Assembly (NCBI GenBank): GCA_018001935.1
Contig: JAGNHB010000016.1
Coordinates: forward strand, 32,994-96,993
Direction: 5' to 3'
DNA: 64,000 bases
DNA from: Acidobacteriota bacterium
Lineage (GTDB): Bacteria > Acidobacteriota > JAAYUB01
Shown: piece after piece, positions 16,779-25,470 of the stretch
How the letters are laid out: each line of letters opens with the position of its first letter
How positions within the stretch are numbered: the first letter of the stretch is position 1
Translations under genes and position numbers: made by a program
The notes under the pieces: model-generated
The model's input: only the letters and a program-made list of their open reading frames with translations
What the model was told of the DNA's origin: nothing
The model's database searches: none

Positions 16779-17609
16779 TCAAAGGCCTTGCCGGAAACGG
16801 GACGGTTGCCTCCGGTAAAGCTCCTCCGCCAGGGGCGACAGGCCGCCGAGGCGTTCGCGGAGGCGGTCCAGCACCCGGTGCCCCTCCGCCAGGTTGAAGC
16901 GCCAGTAGTCGTCGAGCGCCTCGTCGCGCCAGGGACGGTCGTTGTTGATGTGGAACGTCAGGTGTGCGTCCTTCTCCAGGCGAAATCCGGGATCGAGGGA
17001 GGAAAGCGCCGCCACCACGGTCTTCCCGAAGCCGGCGACGCCGATCAGCAGCCTCCCGAAGTCCACGTCCGCCAGCAGGCCGCGGCGGAAGACGAAGCAG
17101 TCGTACCCGCGGTGCCGCTCCCCCGGCTGGGCGGCGAGCCACTCCAGGTCCCGGGCCTGGTCGGGGTCGGCCGCCACCGTCCGCCGGTTCACCACCGCCG
17201 AGTCCGCCCCCCCGGAGAGCCACCCTGCGACCGTGAGGTAGAAATCGGGCTGCAGGGCGATGTCCACGTTGGTGTAGACGAGGATGTCCGCAGGGGACCC
17301 CCCGTAAAGCCTGGCGAGAAGGTCGGCGAACAGGGGGAGCTTCCGGGGCACGCGGAAAGCGCCGATGTCCGCGCTGCTGAACGCGAGGTCCGGGGTGGGG
17401 GTGAAGCCGGACGGGACCCGCTCCCGGTCCTCCGGGTACTGGGCGCTCAGAAGGGTCACGGAGAGGCCCTCGGCGGCCGCGCGGTCCCGGGCGCGGCGCA
17501 TGGACTCGAAGGTGACGGGCTGGGCGGCGTACAGGTCCGAGGCGGGGCCCACCCGCACCGGGTTGACGAGATGGGCGAACGACAAGGAGCGGGAGGGGGC
17601 CGGGCTCAC
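16779..17609 (-). CDS. Glycosyltransferase-like protein, tentative GT-A fold
   Basis: 276 residues from a GTG at 17609 in a GTGA overlap with the upstream sulfotransferase. DILVYTNVDIALQPDFYLTV (about residues 108-127) looks like the metal-binding acidic motif region of a GT-A nucleotide-sugar enzyme, and EKDAHLTFHINND resembles an acceptor-side loop. There is no signal peptide. Last gene of the minus-strand operon, ending about 20 bp from the REP array. The glycosyltransferase reading is inference from motif and neighbourhood. Confidence 0.5.
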   Translation of the reverse strand: MSPAPSRSLSFAHLVNPVRVGPASDLYAAQPVTFESMRRARDRAAAEGLSVTLLSAQYPEDRERVPSGFTPTPDLAFSSADIGAFRVPRKLPLFADLLARLYGGSPADILVYTNVDIALQPDFYLTVAGWLSGGADSAVVNRRTVAADPDQARDLEWLAAQPGERHRGYDCFVFRRGLLADVDFGRLLIGVAGFGKTVVAALSSLDPGFRLEKDAHLTFHINNDRPWRDEALDDYWRFNLAEGHRVLDRLRERLGGLSPLAEELYRRQPSRFRQGL

Positions 17610-18403
17610 AGGTATCCCAGGCGGCGCATCGTCGGGCCCGCAACGTCCAGGATGGCTTGGACATCGGCCTCGGGAAGCGAGGACCGGTGTTTTCCCACGC
17701 TCTCGGTGTGCACTCTGTCCAGTTTGAAGCCCGCGGGGTCCACGCCGAGCCACTCCCCCAGGTCGCGTGCCGCCGCCCCCGGTTCCCGGACGAGCCGCTC
17801 GTACCGCACGGCGAGGACCTTCTCCGCGTTCCGCTCCATGATCTCCACCGCGTTTACCCACAGGGCGGCGATCTTGGCCGCGGTGTCGTATTTCACCGTC
17901 CAGGCCTTCCCCTTCCACTGCGTGTCGACCTTTTTCAGCACGGAGGCGGCCACGTCCCGGCAGTCCCGGTAAATCGCGGCGCACCTCACCGCCGGGTCCT
18001 CGGCCAGCTTGTCCAGTTCGAAGACGTAGCCCGGGTACTTGTCCCCCACCATCCGGGCCCGGGGAAAGAGCTTGCCCAGCACCCGCTCGACGTCGGCCGC
18101 CCGGACGCTCCCGACGCCGAGGCGGCGGATGCCCCGGAAGAAACGGAACAGGAAAAACCGGTTGGCCAACCTGTTCAAGGTCCGGTTGCGCCGGGTGACC
18201 GCACTGTCGCTGAAACGGACGAACGTGCGCCGGCTTTTCTGCCGGATGTGCACCTGAAGCTTCTCCAGGTATTCATCGGGCCTCAGGCCGATGTACTGGA
18301 AGGTCCCGAGTTCGAAGGTGAGGGAAATCTCGGGGTGGCTGTCGAGGAGTACGGCAAGAAGGGTCGTCCCCGACCGGGGGTGGCCGCATACCAGGGTAGC
18401 CAT
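17606..18403 (-). CDS. Sulfotransferase-family protein
   Basis: 265 residues. The ATG at 18403 follows GGAGGTTG, a ribosome-binding site lying inside the end of the upstream gene. PAPS loop LVCGHPRSGTTLLAVLL at residues 4-20. AAIYRDCRDVAASVLKKVDT is the 3'-phosphate region. LAVRYERLVREPGAAARDL is the usual downstream helix. Its stop overlaps the next GTG start. Acceptor unknown. Confidence 0.85.
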   Translation of the reverse strand: MATLVCGHPRSGTTLLAVLLDSHPEISLTFELGTFQYIGLRPDEYLEKLQVHIRQKSRRTFVRFSDSAVTRRNRTLNRLANRFFLFRFFRGIRRLGVGSVRAADVERVLGKLFPRARMVGDKYPGYVFELDKLAEDPAVRCAAIYRDCRDVAASVLKKVDTQWKGKAWTVKYDTAAKIAALWVNAVEIMERNAEKVLAVRYERLVREPGAAARDLGEWLGVDPAGFKLDRVHTESVGKHRSSLPEADVQAILDVAGPTMRRLGYL

Positions 18404-18404
18404 G

Positions 18405-19274
18405 TCAACCTCCTGTTCGGCGCCGGCGGCCGGGGCGCAGCCACCAGAGCCGGTCCGACTCGTAACCCAGTTTCTCCAGGACGCCGAAGGCGATCCGGTG
18501 AAAAGCATAGCGGTCCCGGAGCCCAAGTTCCGCGAGCCAGTCGCCCACCTGTCCCTTGCGGCGGAATCCGTCGGGGTCGGGCTTGAAGTTCCGGTCGAAG
18601 TCTGTCTTCTCGAGGATCCGTTCGAGGCGCTCCTCGTCCAGCGGGACACCCGCGAACGCGAACAGACGCCGGACGGACGTCTCCGGGTCCCCCCGGAGGT
18701 CTTCGTAGCGGACCTCGAGGAACCGGTCCCCGACGAGGGCCCCGTGGCGCCGGGCCACGTCCACCGCGTTGCACCAGAACCGCGCCGAGGCCCGGATCGA
18801 CTTCCCGAAGGTCTCCCGCCACGCCGGCACCCAGGACCGGGTGGCGGCGCGGACCGAGACGCCCACGTCCCGGCCGTCCCGGAGGACGTGGATGAACCGG
18901 CAGCCGGGAAGGACCTCCTCGATGAGGGGGATGGCGTAGAGGTGGTTCGGGCTCTTCTCCGCCAGGAAGCGCTGCCCGTCGCCGATGGCCTCGGAGAGAA
19001 TACGTTCCGCGGCGTCCCGGGCGACCGCCAGGACCCGCTCACGGGAAAGCAGCTTGCCCAGCCCCGAGTGCCCGGCCGGCCAGTGGGCGTCGGTGAAGAG
19101 GGCCCCGAGGCCGTTGGCGGGGGTGAAGAGCCAGGTCTCGTAGGCACCCGCCACCTCGGGGTGGGCGGTGAGGATGTCGTAGACCCAGGTGGTCCCCGAG
19201 CGGGCAGCGCCCACGACGAAAACGGGCGGCGCCGCCAGGCGGTCGAAACGGGAGGCGGGGGCCGGCGGGTTCAC
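18405..19274 (-). CDS. Sulfotransferase-family protein
   Basis: 289 residues from a GTG at 19274 overlapping the ABC transporter stop (GTGA). PAPS loop VFVVGAARSGTTWVYDIL at about residues 18-35. CRFIHVLRDGRDVGVSVRAA is the Arg/Ser 3'-phosphate motif. LEVRYEDLRGDPETSVRRLF and the FKPDPDGFRRKGQVGDW tail are typical of family-1-like sulfotransferases. One base separates its stop from the next start, so translation is coupled. Confidence 0.85.
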   Translation of the reverse strand: MNPPAPASRFDRLAAPPVFVVGAARSGTTWVYDILTAHPEVAGAYETWLFTPANGLGALFTDAHWPAGHSGLGKLLSRERVLAVARDAAERILSEAIGDGQRFLAEKSPNHLYAIPLIEEVLPGCRFIHVLRDGRDVGVSVRAATRSWVPAWRETFGKSIRASARFWCNAVDVARRHGALVGDRFLEVRYEDLRGDPETSVRRLFAFAGVPLDEERLERILEKTDFDRNFKPDPDGFRRKGQVGDWLAELGLRDRYAFHRIAFGVLEKLGYESDRLWWLRPGRRRRTGG

Positions 19275-21127
19275 AGGAGGGCCTCCCCGTCCATCTGGGC
19301 CCGGTGATAGCGGTACAGGGTCGCATAACGCCCGCCCAGGGCCAGGAGTTCGTCGTGGCTGCCCGTTTCCTCCACGCGCCCCTCGTGCAGGACGATGATC
19401 CGATCCGCCAGGCTCACCGTGGAGAAGCGGTGGGAGATCAGCACCGTGGTCCGCCCCGCCGCCAGTTCGCGGAAGCGGAGGAACAGGTCGTACTCGGCCC
19501 GGGCGTCGAGGCTGGCGGTGGGCTCGTCCAGGATGAGGATCGTCGCGTCCTTCCGCGCCAGGGCCCGGGCGATGGCCAGGCGCTGCCACTGCCCGCCGGA
19601 GAGGTCCGTCGTCCCGAAGGTGCGCCCGAGGGGCGTGGCGTAACCCCGGGGCAGCGCCCGGACGAAGTCGTCGATGCCCGCCTCGCGGCCGATCGTCTCG
19701 GCCTCCCCGGGACCCAGGGACTCGCACCCCTGACCGTAGGCGATGTTCTCCTCCGCCGTGGCCTCGAAGCGGTTGGGTTCCTGGAAGACATAGGCCAGGC
19801 GGCGGTGGTGGTCTTCCAGCGAAAGTTCCCGGAGGTCCACGCCGCCCAGCAGCAGGCGCCCCTCCCGGGGGTCGTAGAGCCGGGCCAGGAGCTTGACCAG
19901 CGTGGTCTTGCCCGCGCCGTTCTCCCCCACCAGGGCCACGGTCTCCCCGGGGGCGATCCGCAGCGAGACGCGGGAGAGCACGTCCGGGCCCGAGGCGGTG
20001 TAACGGAAGGAGACGTCTTCGAGGACGATCTCCCCGCAAGGGCCTTCGACCCGTTTCCCCTCCGACTTCGGGATTTTCGGCTCGATGGCAAGGAGCACCG
20101 CCAGGTTGTCGATGTAGAGGGTCTGCTCCAGGGCGCTCGTGAACTGGGTGGCCAGGCTGGCCAGAAGGTCGCGCAGGCGGCCCACGGACGCCGCGATGAT
20201 GGTCAGGTCCCCGACGGTCAGGACCCGCCCGATGACCAGGCTCACGATGCGGTAGAACAACAGGTAGAAAATGAAGGTGTACGCCAGGGACAGGTAGAAG
20301 GTCCCCCAGATGTCCCGCCGGTGCAGGCGGTGGTCCTCGCGGATGAAATCCTCCGCCATCTCACGGTAGCGCCGGATGAAGATCGGCGCCAGGCGGAGGA
20401 TCCGGACCTCTCCCACGGCGGTGCGGCTGGTCAGGTTCGTCATGAAGTACCGCATCCAGCGCCGCTTGTTGGCCCGGGCATACTCCTTCCAGTACCGGGT
20501 CTTGGACACGGACCACTTGAAGAGGAGGAAGGGGACCAGGATGGGGAGGGTCACCAGCACGGTCAGGGCGTCGATGTAGACGAGGATGGCGGTGAGGCCG
20601 ACGATCTTCAGGATATCGGTCCCCAGCGTGAGGAGACGATTGAGGAAGCCGATGAAGTGCGGATTGGAGTTCTGCCGGGCCCGTTCGGCGATGTCCTGGA
20701 ACTCGGGGTCCTCCACCTGGGAGACGTCCAGGCTGGCGGCGTGCTCGAGCTTCAGCAGGTCGATCCGCAGGGAGAGGCTCTCCTCCAGCCGGCGGTAGAG
20801 GAGGCGGTCGGCGAGGCCGACCAGTTCCATCACCAGCACGAGGGCCAGGCTGGCGACGATCCAGGGGAGGACGCCCTCCATGCCGCGGCCGGGGTGCCGA
20901 ACGCCGTCCACCACGGCGTTGATGAGGCCGCGGCCCACCAGGGCCAGGCCGGCCGGCACCGCGCTGTTGACGACCCGGCAGGTGACGACGCCGTAGAAGG
21001 CGCCCGCGGAGCTGGCCCGGGCTTCCCGCAGCACCCAGGAGGCGTTCGTCCAGACGATGCCCACTTTCTTGCGGAAGTTGGCCCGCTTGGGTCGGGGAAG
21101 CTTGCGGATTTCGTTCGGCTGGGTCAT
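19271..21127 (-). CDS. ABC exporter, fused membrane and ATPase domains
   Basis: 618-residue half-transporter. Membrane domain about residues 30-340, with helices around 45-70, 85-110, 185-215 and 275-310. ATPase domain about 370-605: Walker A GENGAGKTTLVKLL, signature DLSGGQWQRLAIARAL, Walker B ILILDEPTASLD, and an H-loop in LISHRFS. Works as a homodimer in the inner membrane. Embedded by ATGA and GTGA overlaps between a glycosyltransferase and sulfotransferases, it is the natural candidate to export or flip the locus product. Confidence 0.85.
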   Translation of the reverse strand: MTQPNEIRKLPRPKRANFRKKVGIVWTNASWVLREARASSAGAFYGVVTCRVVNSAVPAGLALVGRGLINAVVDGVRHPGRGMEGVLPWIVASLALVLVMELVGLADRLLYRRLEESLSLRIDLLKLEHAASLDVSQVEDPEFQDIAERARQNSNPHFIGFLNRLLTLGTDILKIVGLTAILVYIDALTVLVTLPILVPFLLFKWSVSKTRYWKEYARANKRRWMRYFMTNLTSRTAVGEVRILRLAPIFIRRYREMAEDFIREDHRLHRRDIWGTFYLSLAYTFIFYLLFYRIVSLVIGRVLTVGDLTIIAASVGRLRDLLASLATQFTSALEQTLYIDNLAVLLAIEPKIPKSEGKRVEGPCGEIVLEDVSFRYTASGPDVLSRVSLRIAPGETVALVGENGAGKTTLVKLLARLYDPREGRLLLGGVDLRELSLEDHHRRLAYVFQEPNRFEATAEENIAYGQGCESLGPGEAETIGREAGIDDFVRALPRGYATPLGRTFGTTDLSGGQWQRLAIARALARKDATILILDEPTASLDARAEYDLFLRFRELAAGRTTVLISHRFSTVSLADRIIVLHEGRVEETGSHDELLALGGRYATLYRYHRAQMDGEALL

Positions 21128-22554
21128 CGCGACGGGTCTCCGAGAGTATTGGCCTTCCGGCAGAGCCGCCAGGCCCGGACGGCACGGACCAGTTCCGGCA
21201 GCAACGCCAACCCTCGGGGCGAGAGGACGGCCCTGACGACCTTCCGCAGGGTGGCGTCGGCCTGTTCGGGCCGTTCCCGAAGGGCGCCCGATTCCAGGAG
21301 CAGGACGTCAAGGGGGACACAGACCCGGCGAACCGGGCCCCGGCACCCGCCGCCGGCGGCTTCCGCCTCGCGGGCCCGCCGGACCGCCTCGAAATCCAGG
21401 CCGCCATCATACCACAGGAGAAATCCCGCGGCGCGAACGAAATCCCTTCGGGCCCGCTCGCCCCGGACATCGGGCCCGGGGGCTGCGAACTCGCCCCGCG
21501 GGTGGTGAAGACGGTGTTCAAGCCGCAGGTCCAGGAGCCGCTCCGCGATTCTCCAGGCGGCGCCGGGCAACCCCGAAACCTCGCGGAGACGCGGGCGGAA
21601 CGCCCGGAGGTCCGCCTCGGTCCCCCCGCTCTCGAAACAGTGGCGGGACAGGGTCTCCTCCACTTCGAGGACCCGCCAGAGCCCCGGAAGAAACCCCGTG
21701 GCGCCGGGGGGCGGCTCGGGGGCTTCCACGGCCCGCCGGGCGTACGGGGCCTCCGCATCGGCGCACCCGGTGGACCGCAGCATCCAGAGGGTCCAGACCA
21801 GGGTGAAGAAGCGGATCTTCCGCTCCCGTTCCCGGGTGGACGGGGGAAGGTCGGGCCGGGCGTAGAAACGGTCCAGGACCCGGTCCATGCTTCCGGCCTG
21901 GGCGCGGCCGTCGCGGACGGCGTTGCCCCCGTGGATCCGGTAGCGGACCGTGACCTGTTCCAGCCAGGCGCACCGGCACCCGTCGGCCGCCATCCGCAGC
22001 ACCAGGTCCACGTCCTCGGCGTGGGCCAGGGCGGGGTCGAACCCCCCCGCGCGCTCGACCCAGGACTTGCGGACCATCAGGGCGCCCGGGAAAACGGGTT
22101 TCCACAGGAGCCACGCGTCGAGGTCCAGGACGGGGGCCCGCCGCCAGGGCTCCTCGTCCCGGAGGGGCCGGCCCTCGGCGTCCACCAGCCGCCACCCGCT
22201 GTTCACCAGCCCGACCTCGGGCCGCTGGTCGAGGATGGCCGCCTGGGCGGCGAGTTTTCCCGGGAGGAAGGCGTCGTCGGCGTCCAGGAAGGCGACGAGG
22301 TCGCCGCGGGCGATGGCAAGAGCCGCGTTGCGGGCGGTGGAGACTCCTTTCCCCTCCAACCGGACCCCCCGCAGCCGGTTTCCATAGGAGGCCAGGATGG
22401 CGGGGGTTTCATCGGTGGAGCCGTCGTCGGCCACCACCACCTCCGCCAGGCCGCCGTCCTGGCCCAGGGCGCTCTCCAGGGCCTCCCGGAGGTAACGCTC
22501 CCCGTTGCGAACCGGGATGATCACGCTCACGCGGGGGGCGCCCTGGAGGCTCAC
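21124..22554 (-). CDS. Family 2 glycosyltransferase with long C-terminal extension
   Basis: 476 residues from a GTG at 22554 (GTGA overlap). The GT-A domain occupies about residues 8-220: VSVIIPVRNGERYLREALES, VVVADDGSTDETPAIL, VAFLDADDAFLPGKL (DAD metal motif), and a later acidic pair in HAEDVDLVLRMAADG. The last 250 residues are helical and unassigned and have no transmembrane segments. Overlaps the ABC exporter start. Inverting transfer expected. Donor unknown. Confidence 0.85.
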   Translation of the reverse strand: MSLQGAPRVSVIIPVRNGERYLREALESALGQDGGLAEVVVADDGSTDETPAILASYGNRLRGVRLEGKGVSTARNAALAIARGDLVAFLDADDAFLPGKLAAQAAILDQRPEVGLVNSGWRLVDAEGRPLRDEEPWRRAPVLDLDAWLLWKPVFPGALMVRKSWVERAGGFDPALAHAEDVDLVLRMAADGCRCAWLEQVTVRYRIHGGNAVRDGRAQAGSMDRVLDRFYARPDLPPSTRERERKIRFFTLVWTLWMLRSTGCADAEAPYARRAVEAPEPPPGATGFLPGLWRVLEVEETLSRHCFESGGTEADLRAFRPRLREVSGLPGAAWRIAERLLDLRLEHRLHHPRGEFAAPGPDVRGERARRDFVRAAGFLLWYDGGLDFEAVRRAREAEAAGGGCRGPVRRVCVPLDVLLLESGALRERPEQADATLRKVVRAVLSPRGLALLPELVRAVRAWRLCRKANTLGDPSR

Positions 22555-25274
22555 GGCGTCCCCCCTTCCCGCTCCTCGCGGTCGAAACGCCGCTGCAGGC
22601 GCCGGGAGGAGCAATAACGCAGGGGCCCCCGCAGGCTGCCCCAGGCTTCGAGCAGGACCAGGGACCGCGGGTAGCCGGGGCGGGGGCCCAGGCAGCGGTG
22701 CAGCGGCCCGAGCAGGTACCACTTCCACAGGTACCAGAGGGCCCGGGGAGCACGCTCGACGAAAGCCCAGCGGGCGGAGTAGGCGCCGGAACTGAGACCG
22801 TAGTTGAAGAGCTGCCGGCGGAGGGCGTCCATTCGGTCCCGGTGGTCGTGCAGGACCCGGGCGCGAGGCGTGTAGAGGATGGCCCCTCCCCGCCGGAGGA
22901 TGCGGAAGTAGAGGTCGACCTCCTCCCCCGCCCCCGTGGGGGTCCCGGGGCTCAGGGCCGTGTCGAGGGGCCCCAGGGTCTCGAAGACCTCCCGCCGCAC
23001 CGCCATGTTCACGCCGGTGCCCACCCGCGAGGCCGCGAAGGGGGAGTCGAAGGGGCCGTACTCCCGTTCCCAGAACCCCCGCCGCAACCCGCCCATCCCG
23101 TAGAGTTCGACGTGGTGCTCGAAGAGGTACTGGGCCCGGGTCTGGACCCGCAGCGGCAGCACCAGGCCCACCACCGCCCGGACGGCCGGGTCCCGGAAGC
23201 CGTCCGTGAGCGCCCGCGCCCAGTTCGCGTCCACCACGGCGTCGTCGTCGGTGAAGAGGAGGTACTCGGCTTCGGAAGCCCGGATGCCGAGGTTGAGCGC
23301 CCGGCTCTTCCCGGGGTGGGGGCAACGGTGGTACCGGATCCCCTCCCGCTCGCAGAAGCGGCGCGTGTCCTCCGAGGAGGGGGCGCTGTCGATCACCCTC
23401 AGGTCCACGGGGCAGGTGGACCTCCGCAGCGAAGCCACGAGGCGCTCCAGGTCCCGGGGGCGGTCCCGGGTGGCCAGGATCAGCTCCGGCGCCGCCCGGC
23501 CGGCCACGCGAACGTCGGACGCCGCAGAACCGACCCGCGCCTCCCACGCGGTCCAGGCCAGGTAGCGGAGGAGGTGCCCGGACTTCCAGAGAAAGGTCTC
23601 CAGGCGCAGGCGCCGGGCCAGGGATTCGGCGGACGCCCCCCCGTAGACGTCGGTGCCCAGGCACTGGACCGGTTCACCGTCGAGATGGGCGACGGCGAAG
23701 GCCACCGGGGCCGACGGGTCTCCGGTGTCGGCGACCTCCGGGCGGAGGAGGTCGAACTCGACCCGCCGGACCGGCGCTTCCGGGAAATGCACCGGGGGGT
23801 GGTCGAAACGTCCGGGGGGTTTGCGGAAAAGCCCCAGGAGGGCCCCGGACAACAGCGCCGCGCGGGCGGCGCCCAGGCCCAACGGCCGCCGGAAAAGGGC
23901 CCCGAGGAACGCCCCCGTGAAACCGCGGGCGAGCCTGGCCCCCCAGAAGGCGCGGAAGTTCCGCTCCAGCTTTCCCCGTCGGACCGCCGCCATCCCGACG
24001 GACGCCAGGCCCGCCCACCGGCGGGCGGGAATCCCCCGGCAGGGCCCGCCGCCCCGCCCCGGGCCGCCGCCCCCCTCCACCACCGTCACCGAGGCCCCCT
24101 GCTGGGCGGCGCTGAGCACGAAGTCGGCCAGTGAAACGTGGAGGGCGCCCCGGGCGGCGAAATCCCGGAGCCGGGTCGGCATCAGCCGGAGAAGAGCCGA
24201 CGGGGTGCACCGCAGCAGGAACCCCCGTGAAACCCCCACCCGGGGGGCGGGTTCCAGCCGGGCCACCGCCTCCCAGGGCCGGAGCGTGCAGGGGCCCGCC
24301 GAGGCGTCGGGCCCCGTGCCCGCACCGAAGCACAGCTCCACCCCGGGCCGGGGACCGTCGCCAGGCCCCGGGGCGGGACGCGGGGAAGCCCACGCCGGCC
24401 GCCGGGCCGCTTTGCCGGTCCAGAGGGCGAACTCGGCATCCCCGGCCAGGTCCATGAGAACGCGGGCGAGGTCCAGCAGCGTGAACCGCCGGGCGCGGAC
24501 CACCACCCGGCGCCCCTGCCGCGTCACCGACACCCCGTGGGGGTGGGAACGTGCGCAGTGGAAAAGGAAAGACGCGGGGCCGTCGGGGCTCGGGGGGCCT
24601 TCCGGGAGGGACACCCTGAAGTCCGGGGGGAGGGGCTCGGACCCGAAGGCGAGAAACACCGAGGGGCCGGGACCGGGCTCGCCGGCCTGCGGGACTCGCG
24701 CGGGGCTTCCGGAGAGGACCCCGGCCGCCAGGTCGGCCAGGGCCCGGTGGCTCAGGGCTTCGAGGGCGGCGAGGGCGGGGTCGGGCGCCCCGTCCCCCTG
24801 CCCTTCCCCGGCCGGACTGCGGCCCTTCCGCGGCGGGACGGCCGCGAAACGGTACGGGCCGCCGGGCAGCGTGCACTCGAAGTACTCGACGGAATCTTTC
24901 CCGAAGGGGAGCGTGACCGCTTCGTGCCCGGGTCGCAGCGGGAGGCCCGGGGCGACGGCGAGGAACCGGCGGGTGAGGTCGAAGCCGAAGCGGTCCAGGA
25001 GGAAATCGCGAAACGCCCGGCGGTGGAGGAAGTCGCCCGGCGGGACGCGCAGGGGGGTCTCCCCGAGGGGGGCGCCGTCCACCTCCAGGACGAGCGTCAC
25101 GCGGGAACCGGGCCGCGGCACGGGCGAAAGGCCCAGCACGCCCCGGCGGAGGGAGCAGACCACCCGCCGGTCCCCGGCGGGCGGCAGGGGGGCCCCCGCC
25201 CCCGTCGGCGGGCCGGGTTCGCCCGTCCGGGGGGGCGCCGCGTCGGCGCGGGGGGCTGGGGGGGTGTCGGGCAT
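22551..25274 (-). CDS. Two-module glycosyltransferase: degenerate N-terminal half, intact family 2 C-terminal half
   Basis: 907 residues, first gene of the minus-strand operon. The C-terminal half, from about residue 605, is a family 2 enzyme: LILATRDRPRDLERLVASL, DLRVIDSAPSSEDTRRF, YLLFTDDDAVVDANW (DDD metal motif), and GAGEEVDLYFRILRRGG. The first 600 residues include an unassigned start (about 35-150) and a stretch (about 190-400) whose order of motifs resembles a second GT-A domain that has lost its acidic metal motif (FLLRCTPSALLRLMPTRLRD ... LADFVLSAAQQGASV). The degenerate-domain reading is inference. Very GC-rich, with proline/glycine-rich linkers. Confidence 0.7.
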   Translation of the reverse strand: MPDTPPAPRADAAPPRTGEPGPPTGAGAPLPPAGDRRVVCSLRRGVLGLSPVPRPGSRVTLVLEVDGAPLGETPLRVPPGDFLHRRAFRDFLLDRFGFDLTRRFLAVAPGLPLRPGHEAVTLPFGKDSVEYFECTLPGGPYRFAAVPPRKGRSPAGEGQGDGAPDPALAALEALSHRALADLAAGVLSGSPARVPQAGEPGPGPSVFLAFGSEPLPPDFRVSLPEGPPSPDGPASFLFHCARSHPHGVSVTRQGRRVVVRARRFTLLDLARVLMDLAGDAEFALWTGKAARRPAWASPRPAPGPGDGPRPGVELCFGAGTGPDASAGPCTLRPWEAVARLEPAPRVGVSRGFLLRCTPSALLRLMPTRLRDFAARGALHVSLADFVLSAAQQGASVTVVEGGGGPGRGGGPCRGIPARRWAGLASVGMAAVRRGKLERNFRAFWGARLARGFTGAFLGALFRRPLGLGAARAALLSGALLGLFRKPPGRFDHPPVHFPEAPVRRVEFDLLRPEVADTGDPSAPVAFAVAHLDGEPVQCLGTDVYGGASAESLARRLRLETFLWKSGHLLRYLAWTAWEARVGSAASDVRVAGRAAPELILATRDRPRDLERLVASLRRSTCPVDLRVIDSAPSSEDTRRFCEREGIRYHRCPHPGKSRALNLGIRASEAEYLLFTDDDAVVDANWARALTDGFRDPAVRAVVGLVLPLRVQTRAQYLFEHHVELYGMGGLRRGFWEREYGPFDSPFAASRVGTGVNMAVRREVFETLGPLDTALSPGTPTGAGEEVDLYFRILRRGGAILYTPRARVLHDHRDRMDALRRQLFNYGLSSGAYSARWAFVERAPRALWYLWKWYLLGPLHRCLGPRPGYPRSLVLLEAWGSLRGPLRYCSSRRLQRRFDREEREGGTP

Positions 25275-25470
25275 GGGAAAATTGTCTCCGAAAGGGTACG
25301 CCGTCCGGTGGCGCGAGAGGGTCCATTGTGGCCGGAGGGGGCGGGTTTGTCAACCCGTTCGTTCGCAACTTCCGCCCCGTCCGCATCATCGAATCGAAGG
25401 GCTCTCCGTGCGGTCGGCGGGCCGCGTGGTATAATGGGTCGAGTCGCGGAATTCACAGTCGAGGTGTGCG

